Of a DNA stretch of 8,829 bases, positions 1-7,329 are shown piece after piece. Source of the stretch: an uncultured Christensenellaceae bacterium. GTDB lineage: Bacteria > Bacillota > Clostridia > Christensenellales > CAG-314. The number at the start of each line of letters is the position of its first letter. Within the stretch, counting starts at the first letter, position 1. The notes under the pieces were generated by a model. It had not been told where the DNA came from. It saw only the letters and a program-made list of their open reading frames with translations, and did no database searches. The DNA lies in contig CAJUIV010000035.1 in NCBI GenBank assembly GCA_910586905.1, forward strand, positions 1 to 8,829, read 5' to 3'. The position numbers and the translations under genes are program-made.

Positions 1-54
1 TTCCCTTGCGGCGATTTACCTCGCGGGACTTTAGTCCCCGTGAGCTAAATCGCC
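1..54. repeat. Large imperfect palindrome at left window edge
   Basis: Bases 10-18 (GGCGATTTA) are exactly complementary to 46-54 (TAAATCGCC). Inside this stem, 20-29 (CTCGCGGGAC) pairs with 34-44 (GTCCCCGTGAG) with one bulge and a wobble pair, leaving a short loop near 30-33. The result is a roughly 45-nt hairpin that would fold in RNA from either strand. It is followed on the plus strand by a second hairpin and T-tract at 61-90. It could be the 3' end of a structured RNA or leader entering from the left, or a dispersed palindromic repeat. I do not recognise a known RNA family in it, and the window edge cuts off what precedes it. Confidence 0.6.
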
Positions 55-60
55 CTATCG

Positions 61-91
61 GTCGCCTAAGCCTTCGGTTAGACTTTTTTTA
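61..91 (+). terminator. Probable intrinsic terminator, plus strand
   Basis: CTAA at 66-69 pairs with TTAG at 78-81, and CC at 71-72 pairs with GG at 76-77 around a short TTC loop, with G70 bulged. Seven T residues at 84-90 follow immediately. This is the form of a rho-independent terminator for a transcript coming from the left of the window. The stem is short, so strength is uncertain. No plus-strand gene follows, which fits a simple terminator better than an attenuator in front of a gene. Confidence 0.5.
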
Positions 92-93
92 TT

Positions 94-340
94 GCCGGCG
101 GATTCCTTCCTTACTTCCACGTAGCCTTACATTGTTGATTCGATTTTTATTTGTCTATACTATTACATTGTTTTTGAATTCGATTGTCTTTCGTTTATTC
201 CTTTCTTATGATTCTTTCTACATATGCGCATATCTTATTCTGTCCGCTTTAAACACAGTTTCTTATTGCATTAAAATTTTAACAGCTTTTCCGATTGTTA
301 ACTAAGAATATTTATCGGTTCTATTGTTTAAATGTTTTGC
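94..340. other. Intergenic stretch with no supportable gene
   Basis: This stretch is T-rich on the plus strand. The minus strand has stop codons in all three frames. The only long plus-strand open frame begins upstream in the palindrome at 10-54, runs through the terminator hairpin at 61-91, has no ribosome-binding site, and gives a Leu/Phe/Ile-rich translation expected from T-rich DNA, so I do not call it. Two perfect 12-bp palindromes lie here: ATATGCGCATAT at 222-233 and TTAAAATTTTAA at 271-282. A weak plus-strand promoter-like pair, TTGTTG at 132-137 and TATACT at 156-161 with an 18-bp spacer, is visible but leads to no gene before the terminator at 351-390. Confidence 0.6.
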
Positions 341-350
341 GTTTTAACAT

Positions 351-390
351 AAAAAAAACGCGCAAAAAAATTACTTTTGCGCGTTTTTTT
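351..390. terminator. Bidirectional intrinsic terminator after prfB
   Basis: CGCGCAAAA at 359-367 is perfectly complementary to TTTTGCGCG at 375-383 around a 7-nt loop. An A-tract at 351-358 and a T-tract at 384-390 flank the stem, so either strand yields a GC-cored hairpin followed by a U-run. On the minus strand it ends the metK-recD2-comF-secA-prfB transcript about 11 nt after the prfB stop codon. On the plus strand it would stop transcription coming from the left. An outer inverted repeat, GTTTTAAC at 341-348 and GTTAAAAC at 401-408, encloses it and includes the prfB stop codon. Confidence 0.9.
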
Positions 391-401
391 ATTGTGCTTT
401 G

Positions 402-1496
402 TTAAAACGTCTTTTGAAGAAAATCCTCAATAAAAGGCTGTATATTTCCATCCATTACGTCTACGATATTAGTGTTTTCGAAACCGGTACGATGGTCCTT
501 TACCAAAGTATACGGACAGAATACGTAACTTCGGATTTGACTGCCCCACTCTATCTTTTTAACTTCTCCTTTTATCGAAGCGGCTTCTTCCATTTGTTCG
601 CGTTCCTTAAGTTCTGCAAGTTTACTTTTAAGCATTGACATCGCTTGGTCGCGATTTTGCATTTGACTGCGCTGCGTTTGACAGGAAACGACTATGCCTG
701 TCGGAACGTGCGTTATGCGTATTGCGCTTTCCGTTTTGTTTACGTGCTGTCCGCCCGCTCCGCTACTGCGGTACGTATCGATTTTAAGGTCCTTATCGTC
801 GATAACGATTTCGTTGTCGGCGGGCAATTCCGGCATAACCTCTAATGAAGCAAAACTAGTATGACGGCGTTTTGCCGAATCGAAAGGAGAAATTCGCACT
901 AAACGATGTACGCCTTTTTCCGCCTTTAAGTAACCGTACGCGTTAGCGCCGTTTACTTGAAAAGTAACAGATTTTATGCCCGCCTCATCGCCGTCCAAAT
1001 AATCCAGGACTTCAATTCGATATCCTCGGCGTTCGCAATATCTGGTATACATTCGGTAAAGCATTTGAACCCAGTCTTGAGCTTCCGTACCGCCCGCGCC
1101 CGCATGCAAAGTTAGTATGGCGTTGTTTGCGTCGTATTTTCCGCTTAGAAGCGTAGCTATATGTAGCGCATTAACTTCCTGCAAAATTGCGGACAGTTCC
1201 GCCGCCGTTTCGGCAAGCATCGCCTCGTCGTTTTCACACAATTCCAACAAATCGGATACGTCGGCAAGACGTTTACATAATTTACCGTAACCGTCGATTT
1301 TGTCCTCAATATTTTTAGCGCGCTGACTTATTTGCTGAGCGCGTTTAACGTCGTTCCAAAAATCGGGATGATGCTGTTCAGCGGTAAGCCGCTCTTTTTC
1401 TTCCGTCAACTTAGGCAAATTTAAACTTTCACCTATGCCGTCCAGTTTAAAACGCAGCTCTTTTATATCTTGTTTTAATTCGTCGATTTGTATCAT
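402..1496 (-). CDS. prfB: Peptide chain release factor 2 (RF2), no frameshift site
   Basis: RF2 recognises UAA and UGA stop codons in the ribosomal A site and triggers release of the finished peptide. The 364-residue product has the usual length. The N-terminal alpha-helical domain spans about 1-110. The stop-codon-reading SPF tripeptide is at 203-205 and identifies RF2 rather than RF1 (PxT). The catalytic GGQ loop is at 248-250 in GAGGQHVNKT. The C-terminal domain ends near 364. In most bacteria prfB contains an in-frame UGA near codon 26 that needs a +1 frameshift. Here the frame is continuous through that region (ESLNLPKL, residues 23-30), so this autoregulation appears absent. The ATG lies 5 nt after the secA TAA and has no clear Shine-Dalgarno sequence, which suggests coupling to secA translation. 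It is the last gene of the operon, and secA-prfB adjacency is common in Bacillota. Confidence 0.97.
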   Translation of the reverse strand: MIQIDELKQDIKELRFKLDGIGESLNLPKLTEEKERLTAEQHHPDFWNDVKRAQQISQRAKNIEDKIDGYGKLCKRLADVSDLLELCENDEAMLAETAAELSAILQEVNALHIATLLSGKYDANNAILTLHAGAGGTEAQDWVQMLYRMYTRYCERRGYRIEVLDYLDGDEAGIKSVTFQVNGANAYGYLKAEKGVHRLVRISPFDSAKRRHTSFASLEVMPELPADNEIVIDDKDLKIDTYRSSGAGGQHVNKTESAIRITHVPTGIVVSCQTQRSQMQNRDQAMSMLKSKLAELKEREQMEEAASIKGEVKKIEWGSQIRSYVFCPYTLVKDHRTGFENTNIVDVMDGNIQPFIEDFLQKTF

Positions 1497-1501
1497 AGTT
1501 A

Positions 1502-4303
1502 TTATTTCTTAGCTTTATTTTCTTTGCGCTGCATACGTTTTAAGGCGTATTCTTCCTGTTTGGTCAACGGTCTTTGAACTGCGTTTTGTTCGGGAGTTTG
1601 CTCGCTTTGCTTAACGTTTGCAACGTCCTTTGCATAACAGCAATTTTTATATTTTTTACCGCTTCCGCAAGGACAAAGACCGTTCATTTTCTTTTCGACA
1701 TTTATCGGTTCTGCCGATTGCTGAACGTTAGAACGCAAAGCGTGAACAATTCTGCCAAACGTAAGCATACGTATAGTCTGAACTTTTATTTGCTCGTTAA
1801 GTTTTTCAAACATATCGAACGCTTCTTTTTTGTAAACGACTAACGGGTCGTGCTGTCCAATCGCCTGTAAACCTACACCTTGACGCAAATCGTCCAACGC
1901 GTCCAAGTGGTCCATCCACATATCGTCTATCGTACGCAGCAAGACAAATCTTTCCGCTTCGCGGAACGGTACGGCGTTTCCAAACGGTTCTTCGTTCGCG
2001 CGTTCATCAAGATACGCGCGGCAGCGTTCGGCTAAATTATCGCATACTTCGCGAGCTGTAGTTACGTCTTCTTTAGACAAAATAGGCTGTTCAAAATCGA
2101 AATACTTGGCTAACGCTCCGTTAACCTTGTCCAGATTCCATTTATTAACGTCGATTTGGCTATCGCAAGCGTCGGCCAAAGCTAATCGCGCGTATTCGTC
2201 GACCATTTCCAAAATATCCGCGTGAACGTCGGTATTATCCAAAATACGGTTGCGTTCCTTGTAAATAACTTTACGCTGCTGATTGTTTACGTCGTCGTAT
2301 TGCAAAACATGTTTACGACTGGAAAAATGCATACCCTCGATACGTTTTTGAGCGGATTCTATCGCTTTAGTAACTACTCTTAATTCGATAGGCGTATCTT
2401 CGTCCATACGAGCGAATGCCATAACGCGCTGCATCATATCTCCGCCGAATATGCGAACCATATCGTCCTCGGCAGAAATATAAAATACGCTCGAACCCGG
2501 GTCGCCTTGACGGCCGGCGCGTCCTCTTAGCTGGTCGTCTATACGGCGCGAATCGTGCCGCTCGGTACCTATTACGCACAACCCGCCGGTTTGCACAACC
2601 TGCTGTTTTTCAGCGTCGGTTTGGACTTTGTATTTTGCGACTAATTCTGCAAAAATTTGCTGCAGTTTTTCCACTTCGGCATCGCCCTTAGAAAAACTCG
2701 TTGAAGATTCGATTTGTTCGTCGTCGTATCCCAAGCGTTTCATTTCCTGCTTCGCCATAAATTCGGGATTTCCGCCAAGCAAGATATCCGTTCCGCGTCC
2801 CGCCATGTTGGTAGCTATCGTTACCGAACCGTAACGTCCCGCTTGAGCAACTATTTCAGCTTCGCGCTTGTGATTTTTAGCGTTTAAAACGTTGTGTTTT
2901 ATTCCTTGATTCGTAAGTAATTTGGATAGCTCTTCGCTTTTTTCTACAGTAATAGTACCCACCAAAATAGGCTGTCCGTTCGCGCTGCGCTCCTTGATTT
3001 CTTTTACTATAGCTCGCATTTTACCTTGCCGCGTGGAGAACACTACGTCGTTTCTGTCGTTACGTATCATAGGCAAATTTGTCGGAATAGCAACTACGTC
3101 GATATTGTAAATCGTGTTAAATTCCTGTTCTTCGGTTTTTGCCGTACCAGTCATACCGCTCAGTTTATGATAAAGCCGGAAATAATTTTGATACGTTATC
3201 GTAGCGAGAGTTTTGTTTTCTTCCTTTATAGTTACGTGTTCTTTCGCCTCTATGGCTTGATGCAGTCCGCCGTTAAAACGACGGCCTTCCATTTTACGTC
3301 CCGTAAAAGAATCGACAATCAAAATTTCGCCCTTCTCGACAATATAATCGTCGTCTCGGCGCATAATAGCGTGGGCTTTTAAAGCGTTGTTGATATAATG
3401 ATTGTACTCGGTATTTTCGGGAGCGGACAAGTTATCGAGAGAGAAACACTTTTCGGCTTTGGTAATGCCCCTGTCCGTAAGACGCACTGTTTTTTGTTTT
3501 TTATCTACGACATAATCGCCGTTGGGTTCTTCGTCGTTTTCCTGCGTTTTACCTTCTTCGTTAACGTTTGTTGAATTTTGCAACGTACAAGCGAATTTAT
3601 TTGCTCTTACGTACATATCGCTGGATTTGCCGCTGGGGCCGGAAATAATAAGAGGAGTACGCGCTTCGTCTATCAAAATACTGTCTACTTCGTCTATAAT
3701 AACGAAATTTAACCCGCGCTGAACGCAGGTTTCTCTGCTTGTAGACATATTGTCGCGAAGATAATCGAAGCCGAATTCGCTGTTCGTACCGTAAGTAATG
3801 TCGCACAAATACGCCTGACGTTTTTCTCGGGCGGACATTCTGTTTAACGTAACTCCGACCGTCAGTCCCAAAAAGCGGAAAATTTTACCCATCCACTCCA
3901 TATCGCGGGTTGCCAAATATTCGTTGACAGTAATGATGTGTACACCGTTACCGGTTAAAGCGTTTAAGTACGCAGGCAAAGTTTCAGTCAAAGTTTTTCC
4001 TTCGCCCGTTGCCATTTGACAAATCCTGCCTTGGTGCAAAGCGATACCGCCGAGAATTTGCACGTGAAAATGCCTTTGCTTTAAAACACGCTTGCCAGCC
4101 TCGCGGCATACAGCAAAAGCGTCTGGCAATAAGTCGTCCAAAGTTTCGCCGTTCGCATAACGGTCTTTCAAAATCCGAGTTTGTCCGGATAACTCTTCGT
4201 CGCTCATTTCTACGTACTTATTTTCGTTTTGCTCGACAAGTTTGGCGATTTTTTCCAATTTTTTTACCGCTCTTGCATTAGAGCCGCCGTAAGGGTCTTT
4301 CAT
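1502..4303 (-). CDS. secA: Preprotein translocase ATPase SecA
   Basis: SecA is the ATP-driven motor that pushes unfolded preproteins through the SecYEG channel at the inner face of the membrane. The 933-residue product shows Walker A MATGEGKT at 97-104, the DEVD box at 204-207, MTGTA at 384-388, and NBD2 motifs NMAGRGTDI at 499-507 and QLRGRAGRQGDPG at 591-603. A C-terminal zinc motif CPCGSGKKYKNCC lies at 877-889 (SEC-C type). A Lys/Gln/Glu-rich tail of 44 residues follows the zinc motif, whereas the motif usually sits close to the end. A polar acidic insertion is seen at about 241-263 in the preprotein-binding region. I chose ATG at 4303, which overlaps the comF stop as TGATG, with AAGGAG 8 nt upstream. 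An in-frame TTG at 4306 would add one Met and cannot be excluded. A second secA is not visible in the window. Confidence 0.98.
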   Translation of the reverse strand: MKDPYGGSNARAVKKLEKIAKLVEQNENKYVEMSDEELSGQTRILKDRYANGETLDDLLPDAFAVCREAGKRVLKQRHFHVQILGGIALHQGRICQMATGEGKTLTETLPAYLNALTGNGVHIITVNEYLATRDMEWMGKIFRFLGLTVGVTLNRMSAREKRQAYLCDITYGTNSEFGFDYLRDNMSTSRETCVQRGLNFVIIDEVDSILIDEARTPLIISGPSGKSSDMYVRANKFACTLQNSTNVNEEGKTQENDEEPNGDYVVDKKQKTVRLTDRGITKAEKCFSLDNLSAPENTEYNHYINNALKAHAIMRRDDDYIVEKGEILIVDSFTGRKMEGRRFNGGLHQAIEAKEHVTIKEENKTLATITYQNYFRLYHKLSGMTGTAKTEEQEFNTIYNIDVVAIPTNLPMIRNDRNDVVFSTRQGKMRAIVKEIKERSANGQPILVGTITVEKSEELSKLLTNQGIKHNVLNAKNHKREAEIVAQAGRYGSVTIATNMAGRGTDILLGGNPEFMAKQEMKRLGYDDEQIESSTSFSKGDAEVEKLQQIFAELVAKYKVQTDAEKQQVVQTGGLCVIGTERHDSRRIDDQLRGRAGRQGDPGSSVFYISAEDDMVRIFGGDMMQRVMAFARMDEDTPIELRVVTKAIESAQKRIEGMHFSSRKHVLQYDDVNNQQRKVIYKERNRILDNTDVHADILEMVDEYARLALADACDSQIDVNKWNLDKVNGALAKYFDFEQPILSKEDVTTAREVCDNLAERCRAYLDERANEEPFGNAVPFREAERFVLLRTIDDMWMDHLDALDDLRQGVGLQAIGQHDPLVVYKKEAFDMFEKLNEQIKVQTIRMLTFGRIVHALRSNVQQSAEPINVEKKMNGLCPCGSGKKYKNCCYAKDVANVKQSEQTPEQNAVQRPLTKQEEYALKRMQRKENKAKK

Positions 4304-5061
4304 CAATCTATCTCCTTTTCGTACTTAACGTTTTCTTTGCGCGACGATACCGTCAGACAAACTACGCTTTCGGCGCCCGCCTTTTTAAGAACTTTCGCGC
4401 ACTCGTTCAAGGTTGCTCCCGTTGTTTTAACGTCGTCTATAACCAACACTCGTTTGCCTTTTACGTCGCCTTTGATTTTATAAGCTCCAATCAAATTAAC
4501 TTTACGTTCACTGCGGTTAAGCGTTTCCTGCCTATCGGTATCCTTAACCTTTACAAACGCGTCAAGCAAACATTCGCTTCTGTTCAGTATATCACATAAA
4601 TACTTTGCAAGCAACTGCGATTGATTATAATGCCTGATTTTCAAAGCGCTTTTACTCATCGGCGGATAACAGACGACGTCGAAAGTCAAATTGTGCTTCG
4701 TTACTAAAAAAGCCAAATATCTTGCAAAAACTTTCGCATACCTGCCGCAATTTGCAAATTTCATTTGCAATACGGCGCGTTGAACGGCTCCGTCGTAGTT
4801 AAACGCGGAATACGCCTTATCGAAATATACTTTGTCGAAAGCGCAATTTCCGCAATAGTCTTCGTCGCCGTCTATGCCGACGCCGCATCTTTTACAAATT
4901 TTTCCGTTGTTAAAGTTTACTTCTTTTAAGCAATCGGGACAAAAACCCAAATCGTCGAAAACGTCCGCCCCGCAGCTTAGACATCTGATTTCCGTCGGAG
5001 CAAAAATCTCCGCTAAACCGTCCGCTATTTTATTTCCAAATTTTTTCAGTTTAAAATTCAT
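4303..5061 (-). CDS. comF: ComF-family phosphoribosyltransferase-like protein
   Basis: ComF/ComFC (GntX/YhgH) proteins join an N-terminal zinc-binding part to a type I phosphoribosyltransferase fold. They are required for DNA uptake in competent bacteria, but their reaction is not firmly established. The 252-residue product has two CxxC...CxxC sets: Cys27/30/41/44 and Cys56/59/70/73. The PRTase part has RHYNQSQLLAK at about 143-153, a conserved RQETLNRSERKVN segment at 177-189, and the PRPP-binding loop VLVIDDVKTTGAT at 205-217. The start overlaps the recD2 stop by 11 nt and no strong Shine-Dalgarno sequence precedes it, implying translational coupling. Its TGA stop shares one base with the secA ATG. 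Other competence genes such as comFA are not visible here, so a role in transformation is only possible. It may instead support a general DNA-processing function. Confidence 0.93.
   Translation of the reverse strand: MNFKLKKFGNKIADGLAEIFAPTEIRCLSCGADVFDDLGFCPDCLKEVNFNNGKICKRCGVGIDGDEDYCGNCAFDKVYFDKAYSAFNYDGAVQRAVLQMKFANCGRYAKVFARYLAFLVTKHNLTFDVVCYPPMSKSALKIRHYNQSQLLAKYLCDILNRSECLLDAFVKVKDTDRQETLNRSERKVNLIGAYKIKGDVKGKRVLVIDDVKTTGATLNECAKVLKKAGAESVVCLTVSSRKENVKYEKEID
4312..4317 (-). promoter_or_regulatory. Ribosome-binding site of secA
   Basis: AAGGAG on the minus strand lies 8 nt before ATG at 4303 and 5 nt before the alternative TTG at 4306. It sits inside the 3' end of comF, so secA can be initiated both independently and by coupling to comF. 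With metK, secA is one of only two genes in the operon with a clear site. Confidence 0.8.
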
Positions 5062-7324
5062 CTCGATTATCGTTCGGTTTCATTCCGAAAAACTTTTGGT
5101 GAACAGCGTTTTCTTCGTTTAAAAATCTGCTTAAATTAGTAGTCCGTTTAGCAACGTAGTTATTATGAATCATCAAAGCCAGTATTTTTTTACTGCCGAC
5201 CAGCACCACGGCGCGTTTTGCGCGAGTTATAGCAGTATACAATAAATTCTTATTGATTATAGTGGGCGGACCGTTAACCAAAGGAACGACTACGACGGGA
5301 AATTCGCTTCCCTGACTTTTGTGAATAGTTATTGCATATGCAAGCTGTATATCCCCCAAATCCGCAGAAGTATACGTTGCAAGCCTATTATCGTCAAAAA
5401 GTACTTCCATTATGCCGTTTACTCTGTCGATAGTTTTAACTACGCCGATATCGCCGTTAAAAATACCCGAACCTACTTCGACCACATTATCTTTGTTAAA
5501 ACGAGTGAACGGCAAATCGTAATTGTTTACTGTTTGCATTATTCTGTCGCCGACGCGAATAGTAGTTTTGCCCACTTGTACTTCCGCCTTACCGTAAACG
5601 CGCGGATTTAACGCCTGCTGCAAACGGTTGTTCAAACTTTCAACTCCCGCAACGCCGTTTTTAAGAGCGCCTAAAACCTGTATTTCGCTTGAAGGCAAAC
5701 CGGTAAACTTAGTCAACCTCGTCGTAACAAGCTCGACGACCGTTTCTGCGACTTGATTAAAGTCGTTGTAATTCATAAAGAAAAAGTCCCGGCTTTTGTT
5801 GTTGATTTCGGGCATTTTACACTGATTGATTAAATGCGCGTTGGAAACAATCAAACTGTCGCTCGATTGACGGTATATATGCGAAAGATACCTTATTTCA
5901 ATAACTCCGCTATGAATAATATCCGCCAACACGTTGCCGGCGCCTACGCTGGGAAGTTGGTCTTTGTCTCCGACTAAAATAAGCCTAGTGCCGTTTTCAA
6001 TCGCCGCAAGCAAACTGTACATTATAGAAACGTCCACCATCGAAAGCTCGTCTACGATGACGACGTCGCATGGTAGAGTATTGTACCTGTTGTATTTAAA
6101 AGATACCGCGCTGCCTTTTATTTCGTATCCAAGCAGCCTGTGAATGGTTTTCGCTTCGCTGCCGATAGACTGCGACATACGTTTGGCGGCTCGTCCCGTA
6201 GGAGCGCAAAATTCCAATCTTAATCCGTGCGACGACAGTATTTCCGCGATACATTTTATTATCGTAGTTTTTCCCGTTCCGGGGCCGCCGGTAATTACCG
6301 TTACTCCGTTTATAAGAGCGGATTTCACTGCGCCGAGCTGTCCGGCGTGAAACGATATATCGTTTATTTTTTCAAATTGAGCAATCAAACTGTCGGCGTC
6401 CATCACTATCCGTTTGGCATCGCAGTTTAACTCTATTATTTTTGAAGCTATAGATTTTTCCAATTTGTAGTATCTCAGAAGAGCTATACACCGCACTCCT
6501 TCGATTTCGAAAACTTTAACCGTAGGTTCAAGAACCAATTTCGTAACGGTATCTTCTACCAGCTGACCGCAAACGGTCAAATCCACTCCCAGTAAATCGG
6601 CGCACGAAGTTAACAATTCGTCGAAAACAAGATACGTATTACCGTTTTTCTCGGCGGTTTCTTTTAGCTCGTGTACGATAGCGGCGCGTATTCTGAATTC
6701 GCTTACGGGTTCTACTCCCATACTTTGAGCGATTTTATCCGCAGTCAAAAACCCTACTCCGTCAACGTCGTCTATAAGACGATAAGGGTTATCCAATACC
6801 AAACGTTTGGTTTCTTCCTTGTATATATTGTAAATCTTTACCGATAAATTTACGGAGATACCAAAACCCTGCAAAAACATAATCTGTTCCTGCATACTTT
6901 TTAGTTCCGCGACGGCGTTGGAAATATCCATAGCTTTTTTTTGAGAGATACCTTTTACTTTCACCAAAAGCATCGGATTGTTTTCTATAACTCCGAAAGT
7001 ATCTTCGCCGAATTTATCGTAAATATTATTTGCCGTTACCTCGCCTACGCCTTTTATCAAACCGCTGCTCAAATATTTTACTATACCTGCGCGCGAAGTC
7101 GGGTCGCTCATAGAATACTTTTCAACGATAAGCTGTTCTCCGTATTTATTATGAACAACCACTTTTCCGGTTATCGTTAAAACCGCGCCGACGGAAAGCG
7201 TAGGAAAATTACCCACGCATGTAATATCTCCTCCGTCGGTAGTTTCCAAACTAAATACTGTATATCCGTTATCATCGTTGCGAAACACTATGCCGGCAAC
7301 GGTTCCTTTTGCGGTCAATTCCAT
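5051..7324 (-). CDS. recD2: ATP-dependent 5'-3' DNA helicase RecD2
   Basis: RecD2 is a superfamily 1B helicase that works without RecB and RecC and is linked to repair and replication-fork maintenance. The 757-residue product matches family length. The N-terminal OB-like region (about 1-75) is followed by helix-hairpin-helix-type segments (KGVGEVTANNIYDKFG near 91-106 and DDVDGVGFLTADKIA near 185-199). The helicase core has Walker A GGPGTGKT at 346-353, motif Ia APTGRAAKRM at 374-383, motif II DELSMVD at 425-431, motif III GDKDQLPSVG at 452-461, motif V ITIHKSQGSEF at 665-675 and motif VI LLYTAITRAK at 694-703. All key residues appear intact. The long N-terminal region separates it from the short RecD of RecBCD. 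The ATG lies 5 nt after the metK TAG with only a weak GAAAG upstream, so translation is probably coupled to metK. Its 3' end overlaps comF. Confidence 0.96.
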   Translation of the reverse strand: MELTAKGTVAGIVFRNDDNGYTVFSLETTDGGDITCVGNFPTLSVGAVLTITGKVVVHNKYGEQLIVEKYSMSDPTSRAGIVKYLSSGLIKGVGEVTANNIYDKFGEDTFGVIENNPMLLVKVKGISQKKAMDISNAVAELKSMQEQIMFLQGFGISVNLSVKIYNIYKEETKRLVLDNPYRLIDDVDGVGFLTADKIAQSMGVEPVSEFRIRAAIVHELKETAEKNGNTYLVFDELLTSCADLLGVDLTVCGQLVEDTVTKLVLEPTVKVFEIEGVRCIALLRYYKLEKSIASKIIELNCDAKRIVMDADSLIAQFEKINDISFHAGQLGAVKSALINGVTVITGGPGTGKTTIIKCIAEILSSHGLRLEFCAPTGRAAKRMSQSIGSEAKTIHRLLGYEIKGSAVSFKYNRYNTLPCDVVIVDELSMVDVSIMYSLLAAIENGTRLILVGDKDQLPSVGAGNVLADIIHSGVIEIRYLSHIYRQSSDSLIVSNAHLINQCKMPEINNKSRDFFFMNYNDFNQVAETVVELVTTRLTKFTGLPSSEIQVLGALKNGVAGVESLNNRLQQALNPRVYGKAEVQVGKTTIRVGDRIMQTVNNYDLPFTRFNKDNVVEVGSGIFNGDIGVVKTIDRVNGIMEVLFDDNRLATYTSADLGDIQLAYAITIHKSQGSEFPVVVVPLVNGPPTIINKNLLYTAITRAKRAVVLVGSKKILALMIHNNYVAKRTTNLSRFLNEENAVHQKFFGMKPNDNRDEF

Positions 7325-7329
7325 TTTTA

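Noticed and set aside
6..305. Plus-strand open frame of 99 codons with a hydrophobic translation
   Set aside because: It runs through a large palindrome and a terminator hairpin, lacks a ribosome-binding site, and its Leu/Phe/Ile content follows from T-rich DNA.
1400..1412. TTGAC near prfB codons 30-31 as a remnant of the CTTTGAC frameshift site
   Set aside because: It is read as TTG ACG, in a different register from the classical slip site, so a simple one-base deletion does not produce it. Similarity is probably chance.
2367..2579. Arg/Tyr-rich open frames antisense to or out of frame with secA and other genes
   Set aside because: They are alternative-frame shadows of well-supported genes, with no ribosome-binding sites and compositions unlike real proteins.
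4619..4630. TATAAT on the minus strand inside comF as an internal promoter for secA
   Set aside because: No acceptable -35 lies 16-18 bp upstream, there is no extended -10, and the bases encode the conserved RHYNQSQ segment.
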